Source of the DNA: Paenibacillus sp. FSL R5-0766
GTDB lineage: Bacteria > Bacillota > Bacilli > Paenibacillales > Paenibacillaceae
Length of the DNA stretch: 64,000 nt
Direction: 5' to 3'
Assembly (NCBI RefSeq): GCF_037971845.1
Contig: NZ_CP150227.1
Location: 1,302,001 to 1,366,000, forward strand
In this document: one piece after another, positions 18,639 to 27,701 of the stretch
Layout of the letters: each line of letters begins with the position of its first letter
Numbering within the stretch: the first letter of the stretch is position 1
Notes under the pieces: generated by a model
What the model was told of the DNA's origin: nothing
Databases searched by the model: none
Seen by the model: the letters and a program-made list of their open reading frames with translations, nothing else
Program-made: the position numbers and the translations under genes

Positions 18639-18766
18639 ACAGAATCTGATGATCCGACTAAAAACTTCTTACATTCGCTTGAATAGTATGCTATTATCCC
18701 TGCAAATCCTTTTGTTCGTATAAGAAACACAGATGCTTATTGCCGAAGGCATAAGGAGGGAAACGG

Positions 18767-20071
18767 ATGTTAGGTGTTCAGTTGGTACAGGAACAACGTA
18801 TTCGGCTGTCCATCACGCCGGAGATGAAACAATCCTTTCATTTGCTAACCATGTCTGGCCAGGATCTGACCCGTTACTTGCTGGATGCGGCGGAGGAAAA
18901 TCCGGTGCTCGAACTGGAAGAACAAGCCGGGCCCCTCGCCCGGATTCCGCGGCGAATGGATCAGCGCAGGTATGGTTCCTATGATCCGCTGCTTCAGGCC
19001 AAAGGTGCCGAACCTACTCTGGAACAATTGCTGATTGCGCAAATTCGAGTGATGACAATTCCAGACGAATTGGAAAATATGGCCGTATATTTGGCAGGGT
19101 GCGTTAATGATGATGGTTATCTGACGGTTGAACTGGCAGAGGTGCAAGCAACACTTGAGCTTCCGATGAGCAAGATTGCAGCAGGACTGGGGCTTCTCCA
19201 ATCGCTGGACCCTGCTGGTGTAGGTGCGCGGAATCTGCAAGAATGTCTATTGCTTCAGATCAGACGCGATCCATTGGCTGTTCAGTACGCTGAACGTATG
19301 GTGGAAGCCGGATTGGAAGCACTGGTTCCTTTTCACCCAAGTAGAACAGGGAGTCGATTAGGTATGACTTCACAGGAAGCTCAGACTGCCTATGACTATA
19401 TTACACGTCTGGACCCCAAGCCCTGTCGATCCATCGGATGTACAGAACGGCCACATTACATTATTCCGGATGCCATTGTTGGATTGCGTAACGGTGAGGT
19501 CCATTACAGTTTGCATGCAGCAGGTAACCCTCGGGTATCGATGAATGAAGCGTGCTTCCGCTGGATCAGGGAAGAGGCTCCGGACGCTATCTGGTCTACC
19601 CGGGTGGCAGAGGCGAGGGCTATTATTCGGAGTGTACACTTGCGGCGCAGGACTTTAGTACGTGTGCTGGCGGCAGTGATGGAAGAGCAGAAGCATTTTT
19701 TGGTCAAAGGCCCATCCGCGCTAAAACCGCTTAATCTGGCTGTTATTGCAGAGAAGATTGGCATGCATGAATCAACGGTAAGTCGTGCGGTGAACGGTAA
19801 ATACATTGAGACCCCACATGGTGTATATGAACTCAAGGCTTTTTTTGCCTCGGGAATCAGTACAACGTCAGGGGATAAAACATCAGCATCAGTGGTAAAA
19901 CGCAGATTAAAAGAAATCATTCGCACGGAGCAGGCTCAGCGTCCATACTCGGATAGTCGTTTGGCTACACTGCTCGCCGAGGAAGGGATTGTCATCTCCC
20001 GCAGAACGGTTGCCAAGTACAGGGAGGAACTTCAGATTCTGCCTTCCCTTGAGCGTAAACGGTGGGCTTAA
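18767..20071 (+). CDS. rpoN: RNA polymerase sigma-54 factor (SigL/RpoN)
   Basis: 434 residues with AAGGAGGG before the ATG. Region I is Gln/Leu-rich (LVQEQRIRLSITPEMKQSFH, residues 4-23, then DAAEENPVLELEEQ). The core-binding region spans about 75-250. A helix-turn-helix lies near 335-355 (LNLAVIAEKIGMHESTVSRA), and the RpoN box SRRTVAKYREEL, which reads the -24 element, ends the protein at about 412-423. Sigma-54 needs an ATP-dependent activator, and one is encoded 5 kb upstream. Its position directly after P5C dehydrogenase, among three sigma-54 promoters, is unlike the usual housekeeping location and makes this a compact regulon. A strong terminator follows. Confidence 0.96.
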   Translation: MLGVQLVQEQRIRLSITPEMKQSFHLLTMSGQDLTRYLLDAAEENPVLELEEQAGPLARIPRRMDQRRYGSYDPLLQAKGAEPTLEQLLIAQIRVMTIPDELENMAVYLAGCVNDDGYLTVELAEVQATLELPMSKIAAGLGLLQSLDPAGVGARNLQECLLLQIRRDPLAVQYAERMVEAGLEALVPFHPSRTGSRLGMTSQEAQTAYDYITRLDPKPCRSIGCTERPHYIIPDAIVGLRNGEVHYSLHAAGNPRVSMNEACFRWIREEAPDAIWSTRVAEARAIIRSVHLRRRTLVRVLAAVMEEQKHFLVKGPSALKPLNLAVIAEKIGMHESTVSRAVNGKYIETPHGVYELKAFFASGISTTSGDKTSASVVKRRLKEIIRTEQAQRPYSDSRLATLLAEEGIVISRRTVAKYREELQILPSLERKRWA

Positions 20072-20106
20072 TCGAATAACTGGCGTCTTATCATCTCTGA
20101 ATACAC

Positions 20107-20152
20107 AAGAACCCCCGCAAACCGGATGAACGGTCTGCGGGGGTTCTTGTTA
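20107..20152 (+). terminator. Terminator after rpoN
   Basis: AAGAACCCCCGCA pairs with TGCGGGGGTTCTT, with an inner ACCG/CGGT extension and a short loop. It is a GC-rich stem ending in TTCTTGTT. Confidence 0.9.
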
Positions 20153-20193
20153 ATCATTCGTGTATGGGTTGCTGTACCAGTTTTCCTGATTAC

Positions 20194-21627
20194 CTACAAA
20201 CGTTCCATATTACGCAGGAAGTGTTCTCCGGCAATCCCTGGTGTAGTCATCTGTTCCGGATGAAGAATCTCTTCCAGTTCTTCCGGTGTGAGCAATCCGC
20301 GTTCCAGAATAATCTCTTGCAAGGAAAGTCCAGTCTTGAGCGCTTCCTTCACGATGGAAGCTGCTACATTATAACCTAAATGCGGGTTCAACGCCGTAAC
20401 CACACTGAAACTTTGGTTCATGATTAATTCACAGCGCTCACGGTTAGCTTCCATCTCTTCAACTGCATAACGCGTGAAAACATCAATGCCGTTATTCATA
20501 ATTTTCAGCGATTGCAGCAAGTTAAACGCAATAACTGGGCCCATGACATTCAGCTCGAATTGACCGGCTTCACACGCCATACAGATTGTATGGTCGTTCC
20601 CCATCACCTGGAAGGATACCTGGTTAATGACTTCCGCCATAACGGGGTTAACTTTGCCCGGCATAATGGACGAACCTGGCTGACGTGGTGGCAAGCGCAA
20701 TTCATTGAATCCTGCACGCGGACCTGAAGCCATCATGCGAATATCATTACAGATTTTGGAAAGGCTAACCGCACATACCTTCAGCGCCGCTGAAAGTTCC
20801 AGATAGGCATCTGTGTTCTGCGTTGCATCCACGAGATCCTCAGCTGTTTGTAGTGGAAGTCCGGTAACATCAGACAGGTGCTCTGTAACCTTGACGATGT
20901 ATTCGGGTTTGGCATTAAGTCCTGTACCTACGGCAGTTGCACCCATATTAATGGTAAGCAAGCGGCGATTGGCGAATTCAAGACGCTCAATATCCCGTCC
21001 GATTACACGGGCATAGGCTCCGAATTCTTGTCCAAGGCGAATAGGTACGGCATCCTGAAGATGGGTACGGCCAACCTTGACCACATCGTTGAATTCCAGT
21101 TCTTTTTTACGGAATGCATCCTGTAGTCTTCTCATGGTAGCGAGTAACGTCTCCGACAGTTGGTACGCCGCAATGCGCAGTGCTGTAGGAACCACGTCAT
21201 TAGTAGACTGGGACATGTTCACATGATTATTTGGATTGCAATGGAAGTAGTCTCCCTTGCTTTTCGTTAACAGTTCCAGCCCGCGGTTGGCCAAAATTTC
21301 GTTCATATTCATATTCATGGAGGTGCCTGCACCACCCTGAATGGAGTCTACAATAAAATGATCCAAATGATGGCCTTTCATCATTTCTTCAGCCGCCATG
21401 ACGATCACATCGCCAATCTTGCTCGGCAGCATTTTCAACTCCATGTTGGTAATCGCTGCTGCCTTCTTCACCGCAGCCAGAGCCGTGATCAGCTCCCGGT
21501 GTACCGGAACGCCGGTAATCGGGAAGTTTTCCACGGCCCGTACCGTCTGAATTCCGTAATAAGCATAAGCCGGGATTTCTTTTTCACCGATAAAATCTTT
21601 CTCCGTCCGTGTGGACATAGTAGACAT
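20194..21627 (-). CDS. aspA: aspartate ammonia-lyase (aspartase)
   Basis: Deaminates L-aspartate to fumarate and ammonia. 477 residues from the ATG at 21627, which has GGAGGC at 7 bases. The longer frame to 21687 would begin essentially at the predicted transcription start and lacks a ribosome site. The fumarase/aspartase signature GSSIMPGKVNPV is intact (about residue 320), with GGAGTSMNMNMNEILANR near 100 and KVGRTHLQDAVPIRLGQEFG near 190. Fumarase is the main alternative, but the N-terminal RTEKDFIGEKEIPAYAYYGIQ is of the aspartase type. A sigma-54 promoter lies upstream, which places it in the same amino-acid-catabolism regulon as the proline genes. Confidence 0.93.
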   Translation of the reverse strand: MSTMSTRTEKDFIGEKEIPAYAYYGIQTVRAVENFPITGVPVHRELITALAAVKKAAAITNMELKMLPSKIGDVIVMAAEEMMKGHHLDHFIVDSIQGGAGTSMNMNMNEILANRGLELLTKSKGDYFHCNPNNHVNMSQSTNDVVPTALRIAAYQLSETLLATMRRLQDAFRKKELEFNDVVKVGRTHLQDAVPIRLGQEFGAYARVIGRDIERLEFANRRLLTINMGATAVGTGLNAKPEYIVKVTEHLSDVTGLPLQTAEDLVDATQNTDAYLELSAALKVCAVSLSKICNDIRMMASGPRAGFNELRLPPRQPGSSIMPGKVNPVMAEVINQVSFQVMGNDHTICMACEAGQFELNVMGPVIAFNLLQSLKIMNNGIDVFTRYAVEEMEANRERCELIMNQSFSVVTALNPHLGYNVAASIVKEALKTGLSLQEIILERGLLTPEELEEILHPEQMTTPGIAGEHFLRNMERL

Positions 21628-21702
21628 CTCGTTCGCCTCCAGTGGCATCAATAAAAATAGTTCGGCTTCAGTGTTGCTGAAGCGCACTCAGTATATCATT
21701 TA

Positions 21703-21719
21703 AGCAAAATGGATGCCAA
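21703..21719 (-). promoter_or_regulatory. sigma-54 (-24/-12) promoter of aspA
   Basis: On the minus strand the sequence reads TTGGCATCCATTTTGCT. The invariant GG and GC are present with correct 10-base spacing; only the C of GGCAC is changed to T. The -12 element is about 75 bases from the chosen ATG. No clear enhancer palindrome is seen upstream. Confidence 0.82.
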
Positions 21720-21961
21720 TCTAAATCATTTGTCCTCTTGTGCCGATAATAAATAAAATTAGGGATATTAAATTGGGATATTATTCAACTTTTAAGAAAG
21801 GGAGGGGGGCCAAGCTTGTCTTATACATTATGCGCTTTATGGTAGAGAAGTCATGCATGAACGGCAAGTATGGAAGGGATAGAACGTTTTCAGTGATGTA
21901 TGTCACATGAAATTTGGTACTTGATTGGTAAAATAGGAAAAAAGGACTACGGGGTGTGCAC

Positions 21962-23239
21962 ATGAAATGGACTTTAGGAGCAAAGACTGTCGCAGGTCTG
22001 GTACTGATTTCGATTATTACCTACGGAACTAGCGGCTTTTTTATATTTTTTGTCAAAGACTGGATTACGTTAGATATTCCGAATTGGGTATACATATCGA
22101 TTATCCTGATCATGGGAGTATGCTGGAACGGGATTCTGGGATGGTTTGCCTCACGCTGGCTGACTCGTCCAATCGTTCACCTGTCCCGGGCTGCACAGCA
22201 GGTGTCAGCGGGTGACCTGACAACCGAAATTCCGCAGCGACGCACGCAGGATGAACTTACCGTATTATATGATGCTTTTCGCGCAATGGTTTCTAACCTT
22301 CGAAGCATTGTAAATGATATTGCAGACAGCACAAGAACGACTTCACAGAACGCACAGTCTCTGAGTGAAGCGATTACCCAGGCCGCCGAACAGATCGAGA
22401 TGATGTCGGATGCGGTGGATCATATTGCGCTAGGCGTAGAAGAGCAGAAGGTCACTTCCCATCAATCTCTGATCACTGCGGATGAGATGCTGAACGATTT
22501 CCAGCGTATGCATAGCCAGTCCATGGACATGACAGAGATGTCCGGTCAGATGGAACGATCAGTGGATCATACCAAACAGACTTTCTCATCGTTGATGAAA
22601 GGGATGGACGAGCTGGCCGAGTCGCACAATCGTTCCCGTGACATTATGCTGCTGCTGGAGAAGGAAGCCTCCGATATCGAGGTAATTACCCATTCTGTCA
22701 AAAACATTGCTGAGGAAACAGGGTTACTTGCCCTGAATGCTTCAATTGAGGCTGCACGAGCTGGAGAAGAGGGTTCTGGTTTTGCAGTCGTGGCGCAGCA
22801 GATCCGCAAGCTGGCAGACGAAAGTAAGGAATCGGTACATCGTATTAATGAGCTGATAAGTCGTGTGCAGCAACGGATCAGGGAGACAGCCCAACTGTCT
22901 CATGAGCAGCATGGTCTCGTGGTCAATGAATCGGAGCGGACCATCTCTGTGGATCAGACGTTGCATGAGCTGACAGGCACAGTGGAAGTATTTATGAAGG
23001 GTGCTCATGATATCGGTTCCAAGATCGCAGAACAGACCGGTCGCGTGGAGCAAACGCACGGTCATGTGAAGAAGATCCAGGGGAAAGCCGGATCGTTCTC
23101 GGATGAGGCGAGACGAATTATGGATGCCGCACACGAAGAGACAGCCATCATGGAGGAGATTTCATCCTCGGCTGAAGAACTGAGACAATTAACCGATCGG
23201 TTATTGGACAAAACCAAAGCATTCCGGATGCAGCCTTAA
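21962..23239 (+). CDS. methyl-accepting chemotaxis protein with minimal sensory domain
   Basis: 426 residues. The ATG at 21962 is taken as start; the GTG two codons earlier (21956) is an equal alternative, being better spaced from AAAGGA. Two membrane segments come almost back to back ([20 protein letters not shown] at about 11-30 and [20 protein letters not shown] at about 42-61) with only about a dozen extracellular residues between them. A HAMP linker ([20 protein letters not shown]) and the cytoplasmic signalling hairpin ([20 protein letters not shown]) follow. With no periplasmic-type ligand domain it probably senses membrane or cytoplasmic signals. It is divergent from aspA, but no shared control element is visible. 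Confidence 0.92.
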   Translation: MKWTLGAKTVAGLVLISIITYGTSGFFIFFVKDWITLDIPNWVYISIILIMGVCWNGILGWFASRWLTRPIVHLSRAAQQVSAGDLTTEIPQRRTQDELTVLYDAFRAMVSNLRSIVNDIADSTRTTSQNAQSLSEAITQAAEQIEMMSDAVDHIALGVEEQKVTSHQSLITADEMLNDFQRMHSQSMDMTEMSGQMERSVDHTKQTFSSLMKGMDELAESHNRSRDIMLLLEKEASDIEVITHSVKNIAEETGLLALNASIEAARAGEEGSGFAVVAQQIRKLADESKESVHRINELISRVQQRIRETAQLSHEQHGLVVNESERTISVDQTLHELTGTVEVFMKGAHDIGSKIAEQTGRVEQTHGHVKKIQGKAGSFSDEARRIMDAAHEETAIMEEISSSAEELRQLTDRLLDKTKAFRMQP

Positions 23240-23437
23240 GCTGTGTTCGGGATTTTTTTTGTTTTTGGAGAACAGTTTTGGCATGATAATTTGCTTATTC
23301 TGGTTAAAGCCGAACGTTCTTTCGTGAAAACGAAAATTTGTAAAGATTATTTTATGAAAGATTAACAAATTCGCAACTTGCAGGCGATAAATGAAGATAT
23401 AATAGGATTATCACAACAGATAAAGGAGCCCAGTATA

Positions 23438-24283
23438 TTGAAAACTTGGACAGGTATCCTGCTGATGATTATTTTGGCGGTAGCTACGATTAGTACAACT
23501 TCGGCTGCCAGAACCATGAATGAATCGCAAAAACAGCTTAACATAGATGATCAATCCAGCCAGACCGCAGTGGTCGAGGCTTCCAATATAGATAAACTGC
23601 ATGACACAGCGAAGACAACACAGGAATCCATTCCCGTGAAAGAGGAATACGTTTCGGTAGCTCCAGAGAATAAGAAAGTCAGATTATACCCTATGAAAGT
23701 TGAGGGTTCAGGTTATATATATAACGGAATGATTTTGGAAGTGGACGGCAAAACGCGAGAATTTAGGGATTGGCAGGGAGAAGGCGGGTCTTACAAACCC
23801 GAAGTGCACGCGCTGGATCTGAATGGAGACGGTCAGAAAGAAATTATTGTTCTGTACACGGAAGGTCATGGAACAGGTATTTATTTGGGACAAGCACGTA
23901 TTATTAATCCGGTAACGCTGGAAGAGATAAAGATGCAATCTCTGGACGAGATTGCGAAACAGCATGTGAAGTCAAAAGTTACGGTTAGATCAGACCGTGT
24001 GGATGTTGATGTCACCGTTGATGGCGTTCAAGCAGAACCTTTACGGATCGAGGAAGATACGAGTGGCGGCGTATATAACGAAGAGTTGGGATTCGGTGGA
24101 GTAACCTATTACAGTATAGAAGATGGCCAGCTTGTCGTATCAGCAGCAGGATCTTACGGCGCAGCTTTATATGCGGGTGATCTGACATTTACTTATGAGT
24201 ATCAAGATGGTGAGTGGAAGGCCGTAGATTTGAAGTACAGTATGGAAGTGTATGAAGAAGAATATTATGAAACTTTTGATTAA
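23438..24283 (+). CDS. secreted or membrane-anchored hypothetical protein
   Basis: 281 residues from the TTG at 23438, 9 bases after AAAGGAG; the ATG at 23378 has no ribosome site. A signal peptide or anchor is present (WTGILLMIILAVATISTTSA), then a polar linker and a domain with DLNGDGQKEIIVLYTEGHGT near 130, resembling the calcium-binding DxNxDGxxE loop of FG-GAP/VCBS-type beta repeats. The C-terminus is acidic and Tyr-rich (YSMEVYEEEYYETFD). I recognise no family and suggest no function beyond an extracytoplasmic location. Confidence 0.72.
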   Translation: MKTWTGILLMIILAVATISTTSAARTMNESQKQLNIDDQSSQTAVVEASNIDKLHDTAKTTQESIPVKEEYVSVAPENKKVRLYPMKVEGSGYIYNGMILEVDGKTREFRDWQGEGGSYKPEVHALDLNGDGQKEIIVLYTEGHGTGIYLGQARIINPVTLEEIKMQSLDEIAKQHVKSKVTVRSDRVDVDVTVDGVQAEPLRIEEDTSGGVYNEELGFGGVTYYSIEDGQLVVSAAGSYGAALYAGDLTFTYEYQDGEWKAVDLKYSMEVYEEEYYETFD

Positions 24284-24398
24284 TGGCGTCATGTTGATAT
24301 CGTAATACAGCGGGAATTGAAAGTTCTCGAGTGTGAATTAAGTGAACATCTGACAAGAATATCTTCCTTACTCCGTTTACGGGCAGTGGGAAACAGGG

Positions 24399-24436
24399 CG
24401 AGGCTGAAAAAAATCGGGACATACAGCCTCGTTTTG
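24399..24436 (+). terminator. Terminator after the secreted hypothetical gene
   Basis: CGAGGCTG (24399-24406) pairs with CAGCCTCG (24424-24431) and is followed by TTTTG. An outer pair CGGGCAG/CTGCCCG (24380-24386 and 24439-24445) can lengthen the structure. Confidence 0.7.
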
Positions 24437-24481
24437 TGCTGCCCGGAAATAGGCACTGTGCACTAAAAATGCAGTAAACAA

Positions 24482-24510
24482 TTGACTTTATCACTTTAGT
24501 CGTTTAAATG
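24482..24510 (+). promoter_or_regulatory. Probable sigma-A promoter of the stalk-domain gene
   Basis: TTGACT is separated by 17 bases from TAAATG, about 40 bases before the ATG at 24551. Confidence 0.5.
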
Positions 24511-24550
24511 TATAAAGGACAAATCATTTTAACATTCAGGAGGGATTTTG

Positions 24551-25258
24551 ATGAAGAAAAAGGTTGTACTGGGTTTGATGGTAGGCACATTAACGCTTGG
24601 AATCGGAACAGGTGCACTCGCAGCAACAGGACTGGAACAGATTAAAGCCTATCTGAACAGCAAGATTACGCTAAAAATGAATGGTGCCACGGTGACAGCC
24701 AAAGATGCCAATGGTAAAACAGTGTTGCCTATCACCTACAACGGAACGACTTATTTGCCTGTACGTGCTGTGGGATCCTTGCTTGGGACAGAGATCACTT
24801 ATGACAGTGCAACTTCATCCGTCCTGATTGGTGGCAAAAATGAAACCGGGCCAGTAACCAACGATAAAGTAACATTAAGTACACTGGGAACAACGGTGTT
24901 GGGATCTACCGCATGGCATACCAAAGATCCTGCGGAGACTACTTACAAAGGCAAGGATTACAAGGATGTTTATCTACATAATGATCCTACGAAACAGGGG
25001 GATGATATCCAGATTAATACGGGTAAAAAGTATTCTTCTCTGCACTTGGAACTTGCCGCGCTGAAAGGAAATCAGGAGATTCATATCTATGATCAGGATC
25101 TCGCGACACTCAAAAAGTTCAATATCACTCCAGAAAGCGGTATGATGAGTCTAGATGTGGATGTTAAAGGTACAGACGCTGTCTATGTAGAGATTGTATC
25201 TGAAGATCCGGGTTCGGCTCTGTTTGTACCGCTCACAACATCGTATCTGACGAAGTAA
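24551..25258 (+). CDS. secreted copper amine oxidase N-terminal-like (stalk) domain protein
   Basis: 235 residues with AGGAGGGA before the ATG; a preceding TTG codon is in the spacer. A typical signal peptide is seen (MKKKVVLGLMVGTLTLGIG to ALAAT). Residues 30-95 form a copper-amine-oxidase-N-like stalk domain (LKMNGATVTAKDANGKTV, YNGTTYLPVRAVGSLLG, ATSSVLIGG), a non-enzymatic module very common in secreted Paenibacillus proteins. The C-terminal 130 residues resemble an extracellular carbohydrate-binding-like beta fold (LHLELAALKGNQEIHIYDQD), but no family is certain. It is probably a cell-surface accessory protein. A bidirectional terminator follows. Confidence 0.8.
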   Translation: MKKKVVLGLMVGTLTLGIGTGALAATGLEQIKAYLNSKITLKMNGATVTAKDANGKTVLPITYNGTTYLPVRAVGSLLGTEITYDSATSSVLIGGKNETGPVTNDKVTLSTLGTTVLGSTAWHTKDPAETTYKGKDYKDVYLHNDPTKQGDDIQINTGKKYSSLHLELAALKGNQEIHIYDQDLATLKKFNITPESGMMSLDVDVKGTDAVYVEIVSEDPGSALFVPLTTSYLTK

Positions 25259-25313
25259 AACACAATCTGCAAGTTTGCGACCTTACAGAAGGGGCAGGGC
25301 AAGCATAAACATA

Positions 25314-25387
25314 AAAAAACGATGATTCACTAGGCGATTCCTGAACCGTATCCGGTATTCAGAGTTGCCTGGTGAACATCGTTTTTA
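25314..25387. terminator. Long bidirectional terminator between the stalk gene and the convergent dioxygenase gene
   Basis: AAAACGATG-TTCAC-AGGC pairs with GCCT-GTGAA-CATCGTTTT over a long imperfect stem, with an A-run before it and T-run after it. Confidence 0.85.
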
Positions 25388-25407
25388 TTTTCTTTTTGTT
25401 ACGAATA

Positions 25408-26382
25408 TTAGCGGATCATGGTATCCAGTGGTTTCAGGTTCGCTTCAATCTCAGCGCGGCGGCCTTCAAGGAATGGAGGCAAGGCAAGCGATTCTCCCAG
25501 ATGCTCCAATTCTTCGTCTGTATCAAATCCCGGACCATCGGTTGCAAGCTCGAACAGAATACCGTTTGCTTCACGGAAATACAGGGAGCGGAAGTAGAAG
25601 CGATCTACAAACCCGGAGTTAGGGAATTGGAAGTTACGAACCCGTTCCACCCATTGTTTCAGTTCTTCCTCATTATCCACACGGAACGCAACATGGTGTA
25701 CGCTGCCACGTCCAGGACGCTCTTGGACAAGGTCATTCCGTTCCTCAACATGGACCTCGGAGCCGCTGCCACCTTCGCCGGATTCAAAAACGAGTACATC
25801 AGGTTGACCTGGAGTAAAGGCAGGGTAACTTCCTTTAGCTCTGAAACCGAGCAGTTCGGTAAGAACCGGAGCGGTAAGGGAAGCATCTTTTACTGTAAGA
25901 TGGATAGGGCCTAGGCCTACAATGCCATATTCGGCAGGCACAGGGCTCTGATTCCATGGTTTACCACCAGCGACACCTGTATTATTTTCATCTGAGACCA
26001 GAATCAGACGTTGTCCTTCAAAGTCTGTGAACGAGAGCGTGGCACGACCACCCCGTTCAACAATCTCTCCATGTGGGACTTCGAATTCGTCAAAACGTTG
26101 CTGCCAGTAAGTAAGTGCCGCATCACTTGGAACGCGCAGTGACGTGCCAGATATGCTGTTCACCCCTTCACGAGTCTGTCCGGCCATCGGAATCTCGAAG
26201 AAGGTAAGTTCTGTACCCGGATTGCCTTTTTCATCGCCATAGAAGAGATGGTAGACGGACACGTCGTCTTGGTTGACTGTTTTTTTAATGAGGCGCAAAC
26301 CCATGATGTTGGTATAGAAACGATAGTTCTGATCGGCATGTGCTGTTAGAGCTGATACGTGATGAAGTCCTTTGATTTGCAT
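25408..26382 (-). CDS. ring-cleaving dioxygenase of the MhqO/MhqA type (two VOC/glyoxalase domains)
   Basis: 324 residues; TAGGAGGAATTATT precedes the ATG. Two vicinal-oxygen-chelate domains are visible: the first opens with MQIKGLHHVSALTAHAD (metal His at 7-8) and the second with GLGPIHLTVKDASLTAP (about 160). The C-terminal Glu in GILFELATDGPGFDTDEE is the third-ligand region. The family is annotated as hydroquinone- or catechol-cleaving dioxygenase; in B. subtilis the MhqO-type enzymes are induced by quinones and catechols through MhqR. No MhqR gene is nearby and the promoter region is taken up by the interspersed repeat at 26409-26584, so regulation here is open. Confidence 0.9.
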   Translation of the reverse strand: MQIKGLHHVSALTAHADQNYRFYTNIMGLRLIKKTVNQDDVSVYHLFYGDEKGNPGTELTFFEIPMAGQTREGVNSISGTSLRVPSDAALTYWQQRFDEFEVPHGEIVERGGRATLSFTDFEGQRLILVSDENNTGVAGGKPWNQSPVPAEYGIVGLGPIHLTVKDASLTAPVLTELLGFRAKGSYPAFTPGQPDVLVFESGEGGSGSEVHVEERNDLVQERPGRGSVHHVAFRVDNEEELKQWVERVRNFQFPNSGFVDRFYFRSLYFREANGILFELATDGPGFDTDEELEHLGESLALPPFLEGRRAEIEANLKPLDTMIR

Positions 26383-26408
26383 AATAATTCCTCCTAGTTA
26401 GGTTATAC

Positions 26409-26584
26409 GTTCAACTAAGGATTATTTACACTGGCACTTCGATGACAGAACAACCTTCCGATCGCTGTTATCCCCAGATTTTTTGATTCCTTTTTGAAAG
26501 GGGAAATCCGGGGATAAAGGCGAACGCTCTGCTTCTTCAGGTTATTTCTGTCCTCTCCGTTAACGTGTAAATGTTTAGTTGAAC
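26409..26584 (-). repeat. Interspersed palindromic repeat, copy 1 (MITE-like, about 176 bp)
   Basis: Bounded by a perfect 10-bp terminal inverted repeat, GTTCAACTAA/TTAGTTGAAC. Further paired arms run inward: TTTACAC/GTGTAAA, GACAGAA/TTCTGTC and TTATCCCC..GATTT/AAATC..GGGGATAA. The whole element can fold into one long interrupted hairpin. It has no coding capacity and matches the element at 36405-36597 in inverted orientation over its full length. It lies directly upstream of the dioxygenase gene. The rest of the gap to 26800 is AT-rich with no gene. Confidence 0.85.
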
Positions 26585-26800
26585 ATTTGTTGAGTGCTGT
26601 ATTTTTATCATTTCGGTTAAGAAAGTTACTAACTTTTCGTTTGTTTTGGTTCTGGATTTATCTTAACATAAAGATATTTAAATTACAATGCTTATTTAGA
26701 ATTCCAACTGGACAGCATTTTCATTCAATGGCAAAATGAAAAAGTTAACATTAAAGAGAGATAATGCTGGTGAGATCCTTGTAAAGGAGAGAAGAGATGC

Positions 26801-27562
26801 ATGGCGTATCCACCATGGCTGGACCCGTATGATGCAGAGCCGTTTATCCTGTTCTCCCGTTCACATATCGTTTCAATTAGCGTAATTACAGCATGGATTG
26901 TACTGATGTTTTTGCTTCGACACCATCTTCGATCATGGTCAGAGAGGGCACGCCGCATACTGCGAATTGCTCTGGCCTGTATCATGTTTGCCTGCGAAAT
27001 CGTGCTGCAACTCTGGTATGTGTACGGAGGGATATGGAGCCTGCAGACGTCACTGCCACTCGAACTATGCAGTCTGTCTCTGCTATTATCGGCGTTGTTA
27101 CTACTGACACGCAGTCGACTGTTACATTCCGCACTGCTGTTTGCAGGCATTGCTGGAGCCCTTATGGCGATCCTGACTCCTAATCTGGGTTATGGTTATG
27201 CACATTTTCGATTCATTCAATTTTTCGTTGCTCATGCCTGTATCATTCTGGCTTTACTATACATGACCTGGGTGGAACAGCTGCGACCTAGCTGGAGATC
27301 TGTAGCAGGTTCGATGATATTTGTGAATGTGGCTGCACTAATCGTATACGTTGTAGATGTCATGCTTGACGCGAATTATATGTTTTTGAGACACAAGCCG
27401 AGTACACCCTCGGTGCTTGATATGTTAGGTCCGTATCCCATGTACATCCTTGGGGAAGAGATACTTGCGCTAGTTTTGTTCTCGCTGATGTACATTTTGC
27501 TCTTTGCCATTCCAGATCGGTTGAAGCATCGTGTGAAAAAAGGTAAAAGCTCCGCGGTATAG
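26801..27562 (+). CDS. YwaF/TIGR02206-family integral membrane protein
   Basis: 253 residues with about six to seven membrane segments (for example ISVITAWIVLMFLL, LALACIMFACEIVLQLWYVY, LALLYMTWVEQL and EILALVLFSLMYILLFAI). The family mark is a conserved WSLQTSLPLELCSLSLLLSA stretch near 82-101 with DPYDAEPFILFSRSH near the N-terminus. Function is unknown in the family; one or two polar residues inside membrane helices suggest a small-molecule or channel role, but that is speculation. GGAGAGAAG is the ribosome site. It is monocistronic, ending at a terminator shared with the convergent SDR gene. Confidence 0.82.
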   Translation: MAYPPWLDPYDAEPFILFSRSHIVSISVITAWIVLMFLLRHHLRSWSERARRILRIALACIMFACEIVLQLWYVYGGIWSLQTSLPLELCSLSLLLSALLLLTRSRLLHSALLFAGIAGALMAILTPNLGYGYAHFRFIQFFVAHACIILALLYMTWVEQLRPSWRSVAGSMIFVNVAALIVYVVDVMLDANYMFLRHKPSTPSVLDMLGPYPMYILGEEILALVLFSLMYILLFAIPDRLKHRVKKGKSSAV

Positions 27563-27613
27563 GGATAATCCTAGTAGTTGCGCCTGGGCCGCATTATAAA
27601 CTCTTGATAAATA

Positions 27614-27663
27614 AAACATCCCGCAGTAACCTGACTGGATCAGGTCGCTTGCGGGATGTTTGG
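27614..27663. terminator. Bidirectional terminator between the YwaF-type and SDR genes
   Basis: AAACATCCCGC pairs with GCGGGATGTTT, enclosing an inner hairpin CCTGA/TCAGG. On the minus strand it continues as TTTTATTTAT, on the plus strand as TTTGGG. Confidence 0.88.
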
Positions 27664-27701
27664 GCGTTGTACCTGAATAGGGCCAACTTATCTTTATATT
27701 T

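Noticed and set aside
18639..18766. A sigma-54 promoter or terminator between P5C dehydrogenase and rpoN
   Set aside because: Neither a -24/-12 match nor a convincing hairpin was seen, so rpoN may be read through from the upstream gene or from a weak promoter.
25659..25886. Small minus-strand frame inside the dioxygenase gene
   Set aside because: It is a same-strand, different-frame shadow of the dioxygenase coding sequence, without start support.
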